From Hybos culiciformis (lineage: Eukaryota > Arthropoda > Insecta > Diptera > Hybotidae): DNA of 64,000 nt. Positions within the stretch are counted from its first letter, which is position 1. Every line of letters starts with the position of its first letter. A model generated the notes under the pieces. It did no database searches. It was not told the origin of the DNA and was given only the letters and a program-made list of their open reading frames with translations. This document shows positions 50,265 to 63,002 of this stretch, in pieces. The translations under genes were made by a program, and so were the position numbers. The stretch lies in contig OZ023273.1 in NCBI GenBank assembly GCA_964007475.1, forward strand, positions 115,243,812 through 115,307,811, read 5' to 3'.

Positions 50265-51227
50265 TTTGTGTAAGTGGATGAGGTGTTAATTTTTTTTTCA
50301 AGAAATTTTAACTCTCTTGCAGATATTTTTTTTTTAATAAAATCATTATATTTTATCAGGTTTAAAATTATTTTATGAAGGAAACAGTAATGGAACATTT
50401 AACATTTAAAAACAATCGTAATTTATTAAAAAACCTTAAATTTTCATGATGTCAACTAGGATATAAATAAATGCCTTTTGCAAATATAGATTTCATTGAC
50501 CAGAGTCTTAACCAAAAGTTAGGGCATTTTTCTCCTACTATGGAATACTGATGTAAATTGATATCATTTATTTTTATCAAAAAAGAAAATATCTTAATAT
50601 TATTTAGATGCATTTAAACATGGAAAAAAAAATTAATAAAGCTTTTTATGTTGAAATCAACTTTAAAGTTTTAACACTAAAAATTAATCGATTTAAAAAA
50701 AAAATTAATATGGGATGGTTTATTTTAAGATAAAAACATAATAAAAAGTTTAAAACTATTAAAAAACTAATTAATAAAAATAAATTTTAAGGTTAGGCTT
50801 TCATGTAATAAAAAAGAAATCATTAAAACATATATTTCCTCACATTGAAAAAATACATCATCAAATTTTATACCGAAAATCAAAGTTAGAAAACTTATGG
50901 AGAATTTATTGGAAAGAAATAAATCATTTAGACTTTTATGTACATTTAACTAACGCGTATTGATTAGTTGTTCAAAATTAATCACGGCTATTGATTTTAA
51001 TTTTTTTTTTTTCATTTTTTTTATTTCTGAGAAATTGTACCTATCAGACAAAATATCCTTATATAGGTGTAAATTTTTCTTTTAATACCTATTATATATA
51101 AGATGTTATTTGATATTTTGATACAAATAATATATAAGTTATAGCGATGATTGACAGTAGCATGTATAAAAGTTTTTAATAATGTCGAACTGTTCTTCCA
51201 GTAGTGTACAGTAGTTATTATAATGAA

Positions 51228-51355
51228 TGGCTCGATGGGGAATTTTAGGCCCATCGGGTAGGGCCAATCGGCCTAAGTGCAAGGACGGGCCAATCGGCCT
51301 AAGTGCAAGGAAATCGCAGGATTTCCGACCCGCTACAACCTAACCTAACCTAACC
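51228..51355 (+). mobile_element. 128-bp retroposon-like insert with (CCTAA)n end
   Basis: The insert is flanked by identical 12-bp copies of TATTATAATGAA (51216-51227 and 51356-51367), a length typical of target-primed reverse transcription. It is strikingly GC-rich for the window. It contains a 25-base unit starting GGGCCAATCGGCCTAAG twice (51261-51285 and 51287-51311), then AATCGCAGGATTTCCGACC (AAATC..CAGGATTT is a small inverted repeat), then AACCTAACCTAACCTAACC. The end is (CCTAA)n, the reverse complement of the insect telomere unit TTAGG. It may be a 5'-truncated SINE or LINE 3' end whose tail is pentameric instead of poly(A). Alternatively it could be a retroposed telomere-associated transcript. 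No ORF. Confidence 0.75.
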
Positions 51356-51367
51356 TATTATAATGAA

Positions 51368-54300
51368 GATAAGGTTGAAAATAAATCATAATTTTACAAT
51401 CTTGCACTTTTTTACCCCGTTGTATTGTATATAGTCTAATGTATGTACAGTGATCTATCAATCTGAAGAAGATATTCAGAAACCAAAAAAAAAAAATTTT
51501 ATTTTGTCAAAATTATACCGACTGTTCAATTTAACTTACAAAGTATCCAGTATTCGTTCCTATATGTAACATTTAATATTTCACATTTCTAAGTTAAAAT
51601 GAATATTTTTTGAATTTTTTTTTTTTCGTTTTATTTTACAACACTTTACTAATTTCAAGAAATTAATTTTGTTCCAGCAATTAAGTGATCAGACGGCAAG
51701 ACAAGAAAAATTTCTTTGACACTTTTCTTATAATTTTGATAAATCTATTTTGATAACAAGGCTGTTTTTTTATTTATTTTTTTTTTGGTTAAAAAATAAA
51801 TTAATTCCTCTTTAATAACTGACATTATATTTATTTTTTTTAAGACGTTATTTTAATAGAAAAAACTTGTTTCATGTTTTTTTTTTTAATTTTTTAAACA
51901 AATTTCAACCGATATTTTCCCATTAATTTTCAACAGATAAGCTCATTGCATTTTCAAGAAATGTTGTGCCTGACTATGCGATGTAGAAAAAAAAAAGAAA
52001 GATTTTATACATAATATTAATTTTACATTTCTATATTTTTCTTTTGGGCTACATAGTATAAATATTTATACAATTTGTTGGTGCGTTTTCGGGATAAAAT
52101 CAATTATAGCTAAAGAGAAAAATATTTTTTTTTAATAAATATATATAGAAATTGTGTAGTTTTTAGTGACAATAATGTTCAGAAATAGATTTTATATACA
52201 TCAAAACCATGTAAAACTTTTTATGTTTGCTGGAGGCATCTTTCAGTTTATGCAATATTATATTGTTAAAGCCAATAATATTTTTAGAAGCATATTCATA
52301 AAAGGAACATTAATGTACAGACATATCGTTGGCTAATATATTAAATCATTAAACGTCATGTACATATATGATATAACTCTTTGGATGAAATATATTACGC
52401 ATGATTTACAAATGTTTTCTTTCTATTTTCCTCCGAATTACTAAAGATAAATTTCTAGTGGCTCTACATCACTGAATTTTTTACCTTTTCCTAGAAAGTC
52501 AAATATTTTCAAAAAATTAACAATAAGAAATATAAGTAATTGAACAAAAATTATAACTAAAAATCTCATTATTAAGTTAAACAAGCAAATATAAATATAA
52601 TATATCTATTAGATATATGGTATTAATCCACTTACAACAAACTTCATCTATTATTATCCCATCGAAGATATTTAAGTAAAATGTCAAATGACACGTGTTA
52701 TGTGGAGGTGTTAACTATATATGCAACACCAAATAATATATATGAAAAAAAAAATTAAAAAGTTAAGGTTCAAATTAATTCTTCTTAGTTGTTTTTTTTT
52801 TCTTGTTCGAATATTATAAATTTTTATGTTAATTTCAAAAATGTTACCTAGTTAGCTTAAAAAATTTCATATTATAATTAATTGATCTAATATAAATTTA
52901 AATATCAAATCTTAATTTAAAGGAAAAAAAAAATTGTTAGTTTTTTTTTTTTTTCAAAGATAAGACTTAAAATCTTAATTTAAAGACCTAATTTATTTAT
53001 GAAAAAAAGAGAAAAAAAAATTTGATAAATTTTAACAAATTAATAAAAATATTTAAAAATAAAAATATTAAGCAAAATATTTTTAATTTATTATTCAGTA
53101 TCTGTTGGTATAATTTACGCCAATAAATCAAAAAAAATAATATATTTTACTGATTTGGAAGGTATTTTTTCACTTTATATATTTAATTTGGGCGCATAAA
53201 TTGATTTATCTGACGATGAACGTTGTTAATTCATTTCTAGAATAACAGATTGATGACAACAATTTCTCTAAGAAGAAATATTTTACAAAAATTACTTATA
53301 GCAATTCGGAAAACTAGAATATTAAATTGCTCGACTCGAATTTTGAATCATTTCCATAGAACTTAACTTTCATTTCATTTCTCAAGATGCAATAAATACA
53401 AAAAAAAATTTTTTTTGCATATGAATAATTAATTCAAAATCAATATTAATATGATGTTATAAATATACAGAATCTTTTTTTTTTTTCTTATGTCTACATA
53501 TTTTTTCATTTACTATATTAATTTAAGGTTACTCATGAAAAATAAAACATTTCGTAGAATGATGTAAAAGTAATTTGTTTATGTCATTTACCTTGAGAGT
53601 ATCTCCGATTTTATGAAATTATCAAAACGTCCCTGACAAACAACATTTACTAAACCCTCGATTTTAGACTAATAAATCTATTATATATTGGCAAATTCTG
53701 AAACTCAGATCCATATAAGTGCTTTCAAATATAAAACAACATCAAAAACACCAACGAAACATGTTTAGGGCCAGAACATGTTAAATTGACTCAAACCGAA
53801 GAATTTATGTCTTCTTAATATTAAAATATTTGTTACTTTGAGCCACAGTTTAGTATTGTTCATGTGTCAAAAAATTTTCGAAATCACGGCATTGAAATTT
53901 CGATAGCATAATCAATCTAAATATCAAAATTTTTGTAAACAAATATTATACCTATGTGTATTGAAAGCTTTTGCTTATTTAATTGAAGAACAATGTATTA
54001 TAGATATATAAAAACTATACAAATATATTTGATATACTCATTGAAATCAAATCGCGCAAGTTTCCTAACAATTAAATACATGACCACCAATTGTATTGTT
54101 GTTAAAAATTTCTTGGTATCCATACTGAAAAATGTGTAAATAATATTCATTTTAGAATTTATTTTTTTTTTTTTCTTTATTTTTCATAGGAAAGAAAGCA
54201 AAAAATAAAAAATGTATAAAAAAAAAAAAAAACCATGAATCCAATTTTATGCGCATGAATTTCAAACAAAAATTTTTTTTTTAAAAAGAAAATTATTCTG

Positions 54301-54920
54301 ATCGAAAGCACGTTCGCTTTTAAAATCCATTACCTAGTTTACGAATTAACATACAATTTTGTTTTTTTCTTTTTTTTTTTATGTAAAAAGATGTAAACTT
54401 TTTTAAAAAAAAAAATGGTTTTTAAAAAACAAAGAAAAAATCTTTATGAAGATGAAATAAGAGAAAAAATAAAAAAACAAAAATAAAATAAAATATTTAA
54501 AATGACGCGCGAGACTTTCGATCTTATCATGGCATTTAGCAAACCATCACGTTCAAAGAATAAATCTTATTTTTTAACTCTTAATGGTTGTTTAATTTTT
54601 ATTTTATTTTTTTTTAATTTTTTTTTTTCTTCTGAACTAAAATTAAGTCAATATGCTTAAATTATTTTCAATGGCTTTGAAAATCAAATTAGTTATACCA
54701 ATCTGATGTAGATAAGCATAAAATATATGTTTGTTATTATTAAAAAGTATGTATACAAAATATCTACATATATATTATTAAAGTTAAGAAAGATTATAAG
54801 TATACGAACTTTCTTTAGTGTGAATCAGAAAGAGTGGAGAGCTTAGAAAAAAGAAAACAAAATTTTGTTTTTTTTTAACTGCAATACATAAATAATAAAA
54901 ATTCGAATGTTTCGAACTAA
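51368..54920. other. AT-rich non-coding stretch
   Basis: No gene or transposon ends recognised. Many T and A runs; a patch near 53580-53670 is slightly less AT-rich without a recognisable frame. Confidence 0.6.
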
Positions 54921-54929
54921 AAATATTTT

Positions 54930-55330
54930 TTTATTTTATTTTTTTTTATTAAAGTTACCAAATCACTAGGTGGGATACCTTTTATACTTAAAGAAGTATG
55001 GATTTGATAATGGGGATAGGAAGTTTAGACGGGATTAAAAAGTGGGACAGTAAGTAGGTAATCATTTACACTTTTTTTAAAGCGGCGCAAGTCGTAAATC
55101 AAACGTCCGCCAGCTGTGGGGAACAATTTTGAAGGGAGAGCATTCCACATTCTTGAGGTGCGAATTGAAAACGAATCTCCAAAGCTCGTTCTATCACATC
55201 GGGGAATTTTAACGAAATATGGGTGTGACGTTGAAGCAGTACGTGTTTGGCGTGAAAAATTAGTTTAAGATAAATTCTTTGACGGCTGCATCGTGTTATA
55301 TAGTATATCATAGTATAGCAAATTTGTCAA
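54930..55330 (-). mobile_element. 5'-truncated non-LTR retrotransposon (LINE) 3' end
   Basis: A T-rich tract at about 54930-54952 would be the poly(A) tail of a minus-strand element. It is followed by a short 3' UTR and then the reverse transcriptase C-terminus at 55025-55261. The right-hand boundary is uncertain; LINE-like sequence seems to fade by about 55330. TSDs were not identified. Confidence 0.6.
55025..55261 (-). pseudogene. LINE ORF2 C-terminal fragment
   Basis: On the minus strand an open frame of 78 codons ends at TAA (55025-55027). In order it reads RQTRTASTSHPYFVKIPRCD, then RTSFGDSFSIRTSRMWNALP, then SKLFPTAGG, then LIYDLRRFKKSVNDYLL. The pattern Arg-Thr-x-Arg-(Leu/Met)-Trp-Asn-x-Leu-Pro followed by Phe-Pro and then Phe-Lys-(Lys/Arg)-x-Val-x-x-Tyr/Phe-Leu is a hallmark of the end of the reverse transcriptase polyprotein in Jockey/CR1-like LINEs (from memory). 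There is no methionine start. The catalytic RT motifs lie upstream and are missing, so this is a 5'-truncated copy. The other frame, given by an ORF at 55099-55311, is a shadow; upstream of 55261 the coding may shift frame. Confidence 0.8.
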
Positions 55331-56280
55331 GCTGTAAAGTACACATTTAAGCAATTTTATATATAACCATATTTACACATTAAACACTATACAGTGTCAA
55401 TTACGCGCGAAAACATCATTTTACATAATTTCATCATATTTACTAAAAACTTAAAAGTTTTTAAATTTAAAAATAACACTATTACAAAATAAAAAAAAAA
55501 GTTTTATAAAGTAGGACGTAAATTAATTTTCTTTTTTAAATTTTTCAAATTAAAAAAAAAAAAAATAATGATAAATTGAAATTTCAATTATTTATAATTA
55601 ACAATATTTGCTGAACATTGCAAAAAATATTTAATTTTATTTTTTTCACTTCGAAAAAAGTTAAAATGTAACCTATTTAAAAATTCATTTCATGATTTTC
55701 AGAAAAAATAAAATTGTAACTGAAAATATATAAAAATTTCATAAATAAAATGCATTGTTAAAAATTTACAACGCTTTTTTTTTTTGTGTTTTCAATAAAT
55801 ATGCAAAAAAAAATAAAAAAATAATATTTTTTTTGTGGTGTGTTCCATTTTTTAAATAAATTTTAGAAAAACAGCATTCATTTTCACAAAAAAAAGTAAA
55901 AAATTATATTATTTTAATTTTTTATTTAATTTTTTTTTTTCAAGTCCTTGGAAATTTTTCAAACATATGTCTTTACATGATTAATTATTTATTTAAAAAA
56001 ATATATATACCTATAAATAAAATTTTAAATGCAAAAAAAACTTTTTTGGAACATATTTTTTTTTTTTTTGCATTTTTGTCTCATAAAAATTTTTGTTTTT
56101 TTTTTTCAATAATAAATAAAATTCTGTTTTTTTAGGTGAATCAGACTGATGCTGCTGGAAAAAAAAACATTTTGCTGTTTATGTAGAAATATGAAAAGTT
56201 TTCTTATCAAAAGTTTTATATTTAACCTAAAACAGAAAAATTCATTACAAAAATCATACCTGTGAACTAATTATTAAATA
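55331..56280. other. AT-rich non-coding stretch
   Basis: Homopolymer-rich with no recognisable element. Confidence 0.6.
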
Positions 56281-56283
56281 TTA

Positions 56284-56569
56284 GCATAGAGTAATAATAT
56301 TTATAAGAGGGTCAGAATTCATACAAGTAAATTTCAGATTTTTTTTTTCAAATAACTCAAAAAAGATGACAATATTTTCAATGTAGTGAATAAAAATTTC
56401 ATACTCAAATGTGTTTATTCTTAATACAATAATAAAAATAATAAAATTAACAATAAACACATTTGAGTTAAAAAATTTTACTCAATACATTCAAAATATT
56501 GTCATAATTTTTGAAAAAAAATTTACTTGTATGAATTCTGTCCCTCTTATAAATATTATTACTCAATGA
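56284..56569. mobile_element. Palindromic MITE, about 286 bp
   Basis: The left arm GAGTAATAATATTTATAAGA, GGGTCAGAATTCATACAAGT is mirrored at the right by ACTTGTATGAATTCTGTCCC and TCTTATAAATATTATTACTC. Pairing continues inward over ATGACAATATTTT and ACTCAAATGTGTTTATT. Arms are over 100 bp with a short AT loop. The clean repeat covers 56289-56564. A weaker match extends to GCATAGAG/TCATTGAG, bringing TA to both flanks (56282-56283 and 56570-56571), as for Tc1/mariner-type MITEs. Non-coding. Confidence 0.8.
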
Positions 56570-56571
56570 TA

Positions 56572-58115
56572 TTAGATACCTACACTTAAAATATTTTCCA
56601 TGATCGTAGGCGAAAACATTTAGACGATTTTTGTAAAAATACTTTGAATATTGTAAAAATAATTTTCCTACCTATAATTAACCTTAATTCAATATGCTTA
56701 TTTAATATTAAAGGATAACACTGTTTCAAAGTTTTCTATGTTTCAAATCAAACTCCCTCGTAAAACAAGTAATCATAATTATTATTTTTTCCTGAATTAC
56801 ACTTTGTCACCTTTGGAATTTCCTTTTATAAAGACATAAAAGGGGTTATGAGATTTTGTTATTGGTTTTATTAAAATGTTCAAGCTTGAAATGCTTAACA
56901 TTACTATGTCTGTGAGTATTATTACAAAATTTTATGTATTTGTTTATTTATTTGTAATTTAATATGAAAAATGAAAAAAAAAACCCCAAATATAATACAT
57001 AAGGGGTTAAAAATCTGATTAAGTGTTGATTCTTAATTAATTAGTAATAAAGCTATAATATCTTTTTACAACATTAACTTAATAAAAACATCTTACGCAT
57101 ATATACAACATTGCAAATGTAATATAGCACTTGTATGTATCATGTAAAATTGTAACGTAACATTTATTATATAAATATTATTTTAAGTACTAAATTATCG
57201 TAAATATGTCAGTAATAATTGATATGTTTGAATTTATCATTTATTTTTTATCTGGTTGTCTTCTAGTATTTTCCTTAATCAACCCGTAATATTCTAGTCT
57301 CTAATATGTTCTGGTCGTATAACACAATGGATAGATACTTAGAAAACTTCAGGCACTCAATAAATGGAACTGGTATAAAAAAACTTTAATAGTATAGTAG
57401 CTTTTTCCTTCTGAAATCATTTGTTTTTAAATTCAATTTTATATGTGTGTGTAGATTCATTATCGCAATCCTCACTCATTTCTCATAAAAACTCATTTGT
57501 TTCCACTTTTGAGTTAGGAATGAGGAACCAAATGAAATGAGTGACGAAATGAAGTAGTACTCAAAAGTTTATGTTATGTTTTGTAATAATATTTATTTTT
57601 ATTAGAATGGTACAAAACTTTTTTAAATGACACCTGAAAATTTCATGTGTTAGCTGAAAATAAAAAAATTTTAAATTTTAAATATTTTAAACTTTATAAA
57701 CTTTTTCAGTCTTTTTTATTGATATAATTTAATGCAACATGCAACTAAAGGTAATATAACCAACATTTTCAAAAATATTACATTATTATTTGAAATGTGA
57801 CCATTTTCAGTAGATTATGTTCTGTAATTAGAATGAAATAAAAGTAATTTAAAGTTCTTGAAATGAATTTATTCCAGCATAGGGTTGATCTTTTATACAT
57901 ATACATACGGATACGACGTGTAGATGACTTTAAATTTAAATTTATAATCCATAAAAATATTCTAGACCGGTCTTTTAGTCTTCATTTCTTTCTCACTCAC
58001 TCACAAACATTTTAGGAAATTGGTATGGTAAAGTGATGAAGTAAAAAAATTAGTAACAAATGAGAAATTGCGAAGTATGATGTATTATGTATTGTATGGC
58101 AACAAATTTTTAACT
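56572..58115. other. AT-rich non-coding stretch
   Basis: No gene seen. Around 57480-57560 the motif ACTCATTT/AAATGAGT is repeated in both orientations, giving a loose inverted repeat without defined ends. Confidence 0.5.
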
Positions 58116-58120
58116 AAAAA

Positions 58121-58180
58121 TCAGCGTTACCAACTTAGGGGTTTTCCCCTAGATTTAGGGGTTTTTTTTGTTGACAGAGG
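58121..58180. other. GC-richer edge of assembly gap, hAT-like or acceptor-like
   Basis: CAGCGTTACCAACTTAGGGG looks like the terminus of some hAT elements. It continues into a TAGGGG-TTTT-CCCCTA hairpin (58136-58151) and a second TTTAGGGG. The last bases before the gap, a run of T then GTTGACAG and AGG, match a splice acceptor. Both readings are open because the sequence disappears into Ns. Confidence 0.4.
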
Positions 58181-58380
58181 NNNNNNNNNNNNNNNNNNNN
58201 NNNNNNNNNNNNNNNNNNNNNNNNNNNNNNNNNNNNNNNNNNNNNNNNNNNNNNNNNNNNNNNNNNNNNNNNNNNNNNNNNNNNNNNNNNNNNNNNNNNN
58301 NNNNNNNNNNNNNNNNNNNNNNNNNNNNNNNNNNNNNNNNNNNNNNNNNNNNNNNNNNNNNNNNNNNNNNNNNNNNNNNN
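58181..58380. other. Assembly gap, 200 N
   Basis: Exactly 200 undetermined bases, a round number that suggests an estimated or default gap. The ORFs that cross it (58068-58452, both strands) are artefacts. Confidence 0.99.
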
Positions 58381-61300
58381 ATAACAGGTAAGCAATTATT
58401 AATTAATTCCATAAATTATTTTTCAATAAAATTAACAATATTACAAACTTAAACTGAAATAAAATAAATTTTATGTACATAAAAAAAAATCAGCTTAAGG
58501 CCTAAAACATATTTTTCTTTTTATCAAGTCAATATAAATTGTAGATCAAATCAGTAAAAAATGTCTCATGTTCAAAATATTGTTACGATAATTACTGATT
58601 TAACACTGATAATGATTATTTAAGGCGTAATATCATATTAATTTTGTTTTTATACAATTGATGTTATCTCTTAGTAAAATATTTTTCGGAATTTATGATT
58701 GAATTCCTTGAACAGTTCTTTAACTCACTGATGACTGTAATAATACTACTGACCTTCTTCTGTGCACCTTTCGCGATTGTTTGTGAGTTTGAAGCAAGAG
58801 TAAATTATATACTTATATACTTACATAGAAAAGAACTGGTCTGATTAATATAGAATACGTACTTGAAAATGTTTAATGATGATGGAACTCAAATCATATA
58901 TACTTTTTAGTTAAATCCATTTACGAAGTATGCTTTTGTACTCCATCTAGAACTATCTGTAGTCCATTTTCCTTCATTAACTCCTTTTTTTTTTACAAAA
59001 TTTGGAAAGTTTTTTAGTTTATCTTTTAAAATTATCATATCGCTCGACAAGCAAAAACCAAAGTCTCGTTTAATGTTCCGAGGGTACAAAATTTATGAAA
59101 ATATGAAAAAAAAATTTAAAGATGTTGGTGGTATTTATTTAAGTGTGAGTTGAACATTTTTATTAGTTGTTAATTGAAGAAATTATTAATCGATATTGAA
59201 TTTCATTCAAGAATTAAAAATTTATCTTCCTATAAAGATTTCACAAAAGTAAATTTGAACACACAGGTGGATTTTATTTTTTAAATTTTGTAGTTTTTAT
59301 TGCCAGATTATGAGATGCAAATGTGCATTAAAAATAAAATTAAATTTGGATTTTATTCTGTTAATAAAATTTTTTATTAATGATTTGTTGTTGACAACAA
59401 ACATTCTGTTTAACTTTTTTTATATGTAATCGTGGTGTTGTTTTTTTTTTTTTCTCTACAAACTTTTAACGGATTTTTATTGCCTCAACATTTTTATGAT
59501 TTTTTTGATACTTTTTTGTTTCTAAATTACGGTGTTTAAAATAACATTTGCATAAATTAATACAATATTTAATAATAACACCAAAAAAAAAACAAAAATT
59601 ATTCAGTTCGAATAATCTTGTAAGAATTTTATGGGTTTTTTTTCTCTTGTTCTAATCAAGAAAGTTTTTGAGTTAAATCTTAAGTCATTTTATCAATAAT
59701 TTCTTTGAACTTTAAAAATTAAGTTTCTGCTGGCTTATTCTGGAAATAGTTTCAGATGTAGTAAAACGATTTTAATCTTATACTTAAAACGTAGTAAAAT
59801 ACCTACCAACTTATGCAACATCTTTTTGGAACATATGCATGTAACATTAGTTTTTTTTTCTTATTTTTTAAACATCTAAACTTCGTATTAAATCAGTTTT
59901 CGATCCACACTACTGACGACAATATTATTTACTCATATCGGATGTTGATTAATATACAAATACAACACAGCATGAATAACATGATTTTATTACTTTTAAA
60001 ATATATTTGTTTTATGGCCATAAAGAGTAGAAATTTTATAAAAAAATTATATTTGAATTATAAATTTCTTCAGTGTTAAATTAAAAATTATTATTTAGGT
60101 CATATGTATTTAATAGATTTAAAATACCTGAATATTTTCTTTTACATATCTATATTAAAAAAAATAAAAAATTTTGTTTTCCCAAAATATTTTTGACTAT
60201 CAGGCCAGTAATATTTTTTAATAGATTTTTAAAGAAAAATAATAAACTTGTAGAAATTTGGTGTATGTTAAAAAACATACAATGTTCTAAGATTTTGATG
60301 TAGCTTTCTAAAATTGTTACAAACATTTTTTTATTGGAAATATTTCTATATTTTTCCAATTATTTTATTCAAAATAAAATTAAATGTAAAATTATTGAGG
60401 AACCAAACTCACAAATTAAATGTATTCTTCCACTAATTAAACAATTTATGTATTTATCAAATCTTTTTTAATATTTATATCTTTTTCGTACATATTATTC
60501 AGTTTCACACACAGTACACACACTTGAGATTACCAACTGCATTCAAATTTCTTAATTCCATAATATCTCCAGAACAGTAGTCCTTTTAATTACATCTTTA
60601 TTCCTCTTTAAATAATACAAGTTATTTTTTCTCAATTTTTTGGAATTCTAAAAATATAATTTGTGATTTATCTTTTAACAACTAAAAATAATTATATTAA
60701 AAATAAAAAAATAAAATTCATTGAAATGGTTTTTTAATAATTTATTTTTAGTTATACCTATATTATAAAAAAAATTCCAAGAACTTGTGGAGTGAATTAA
60801 TTTGGTTAATGGAGTGCTCTCCTTATTCTACACAAATAAGTACATACATATTCGGTACAGCATTTTCATTTTTTCGTCACTATAATTTCAATTTTTATTT
60901 TTCCTTTTTTAACATCTTCATCATCATCCATTGCTGCTGTTTGAATGACGATTCTTCGTTATTTTTATTTTTAATTTACTTTATATGTACTCTATACAAT
61001 ATTTCCATTAACAATAAAGTTGGAAAAAGTCGTAGAGAAGTTTTCTTTTTTTTTAATCATCAATAAAATTGTTTTTTTTTTTCGTTCCAAATTACATTTT
61101 AACAAATCAGTGTTATATATGCCTTTATTTTCAATCTGGAAATCACTGGGTAATGTCAACAACAACAAAAAGAAAACACAAATAATAAAATAAAAAAAAA
61201 TGAAAAATAAAAACGAATAAAACGAATTAGTTTAAAAACAAATATAATTAAAGTGAATCAAGATAGACGACAACGTTCATTTTTCAGAATTTTCTTCTTT

Positions 61301-62990
61301 TTTTTTTAATACAATTTATTTGAATAAATTGACAAAAAAACAAAAATTAATGAAAATCTGTAAAAGGGCAATTATTTTTACACAACAAGGTTGATATTAG
61401 GACAAACATAAAATTTTAATAATATGTACGTAGCTATAATATCGTCTTCTTAGTAAGTTCTTTTATTTGGAAATATAAAATATCTGTCAAATCTTATCAG
61501 TAAGATAGGTTCTTCAAATCAAATAAATTAGACAAAAAATTAGAATTTAAAATCTAAACTCAAAAATGTAAAAGTTTTAAATTAAAAGAAAAACAATTTA
61601 TTTCAATAACTAAATGAAAAATATTTATTAAGATATGGAGATATTTATGAGGATAACATATATATTTTAAAAATATTTTTTATCTAGGCACATTTTTTTT
61701 TAGCAGAATCCTTCTCAAAAACTTTTGAATAAAAATATAAAAATAATAACTAGAAAAATTTCAAATGATGATGAAGGTGCAAAAGTGGCTGCATAATAAA
61801 AGCAAAAATTTTCACAATTTGTTTTTATTTTTATTATTTTAAAAAGAAGCTCAATTTGATTTTAATATTGTGTTGTGTTATATATGTGTACATAGGAATC
61901 ATAAATAAAAATAATTAAGTTGATAAAATCAATATTATAATATAATAATCATTTTATTATGAGAGAAGTTAAATCAAAAATAGACATATGCATATATATA
62001 TTTAATTAAAAACAGAGCAATAGAGAAGAAAATGTATAAAGATATTTAAATGGTACATGTTATTTTAAAAAAAAGTTACTAAGAATTTTTTTATAAATTA
62101 ATTTTAGATTATGTGTCTAAACTCTAAAGCCGCATCAATTTACAAATTTCTGATATTTTACGAAATATTTAAGGACAAACATCCCTTCTGTCAAATACAC
62201 TGTCCTTAAAGTTAACTGTGTTTGCAACAAATTTTTTTCGGAATTTTCAAATTATATAAATTTGTTGTAACATTTTCTCGACCTTCTTGTTTTTTGTATA
62301 ACAAATAATAATTCACAAATCCTCGGAAAACATATAATTATCACTTCAATCGTTTGCTATCGCCTGTTAATTGATAATAATTCTTTAAAGATGTTCTAGA
62401 TTTTAATTAAAAGGACTCGTTCACGTACATTAGTACATAATCACTGTGTTTATTTGGACCATCGCTTCAAAATTTAATGAATTAAAATTCCTCCCTTTAA
62501 CTTATCACCCCTTGAAAGTTTGTTTGAAAAAAAAGTCTATTTTACATATCATTTTCACTCAATAATAATTTGTATCATTAAAACAACCCACAACTGTTGA
62601 ATCATCAAAAGAAATTAAAAGTGCCAAACGATTGTCAATTTTGCACTTTGTTTTTTAATTAAAAATTCATAAAGTTAGAAAAAAAAGTAATAATAAAAAC
62701 AAAATAATAATAATGAATGTGATTTGAAGAGTACTTGTTTTGATATCTTTTTCTCTGACGCTTCAAGAGTTTACATAAAAAAAAAAAATTATATTTTATG
62801 TAACACTGTTGTAATATTATGTACACTAATTGTGCATTTTATGTTTTTCTATGAGAGATTTTTTCAATTGTTTTTTTTTTTTATTCTTTCTGTATAATTT
62901 AAGTGGGAATAAAAAATAATTTTGAATATTTAAAAATTGAATCTTTTTTTTGTGAAACGAGTATTATATGACGTCGGATACATAACTATT
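58381..62990. other. AT-rich non-coding stretch
   Basis: The first bases after the gap, ATAACAG then GTAAGC, match a 5' splice donor. Beyond that there is no supported gene. A 49-codon ORF at 58695-58844 (one hydrophobic segment) and a 60-codon minus ORF at 58907-59089 have less biased composition but no recognised family. ORFs at 59813, 60150 and 60785 are AT-driven. Confidence 0.5.
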
Positions 62991-63002
62991 CAATTAAGGT
63001 AA

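Larger units (their letters stand above)
39195..51215. other. AT-rich non-coding stretch with simple repeats
   Basis: About 12 kb contain no supportable gene or transposon. There are microsatellites at 41500, 42656 and 50194, a poly(T) run at 42358-42378 and short tandem duplications at 43835 and 44281. A partial direct repeat of ATTATAGACCATAAAAAG occurs near 44917 and 44941, and a small TTAGGC-ATC-GCCTAA hairpin at about 43004. ORFs at 39877, 40178, 42377, 44160, 45794, 49843 and 50075 have AT-driven composition and no motif I can name. Confidence 0.6.

Noticed and set aside
50075..50398. 107-codon minus-strand ORF
   Set aside because: Its length comes from the poly-Ile encoded by the (TTA)n microsatellite.
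51339..51355. Interstitial telomere or chromosome end
   Set aside because: Only three to four CCTAA units, enclosed within a 12-bp TSD, so a retroposon end is the better reading.
55099..55311. 70-codon minus-strand ORF
   Set aside because: It is an alternate frame of the LINE fragment. The frame containing the Trp-Asn-x-Leu-Pro block is the real coding relic.
58068..58452. Four ORFs crossing the gap
   Set aside because: They consist mainly of undetermined residues from the 200 Ns.
58695..58844. 49-codon plus-strand ORF with a hydrophobic segment
   Set aside because: Less biased than its neighbours, but no family recognised and no splice or promoter context; chance cannot be excluded.
58907..59089. 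60-codon minus-strand ORF with Trp-containing tail
   Set aside because: Composition is plausible for protein but no motif, homologue or gene structure is recognisable.
60785..61066. 93-codon plus-strand ORF
   Set aside because: Phe/Ile-rich translation of T-rich DNA, with no signal of a receptor or other membrane family.
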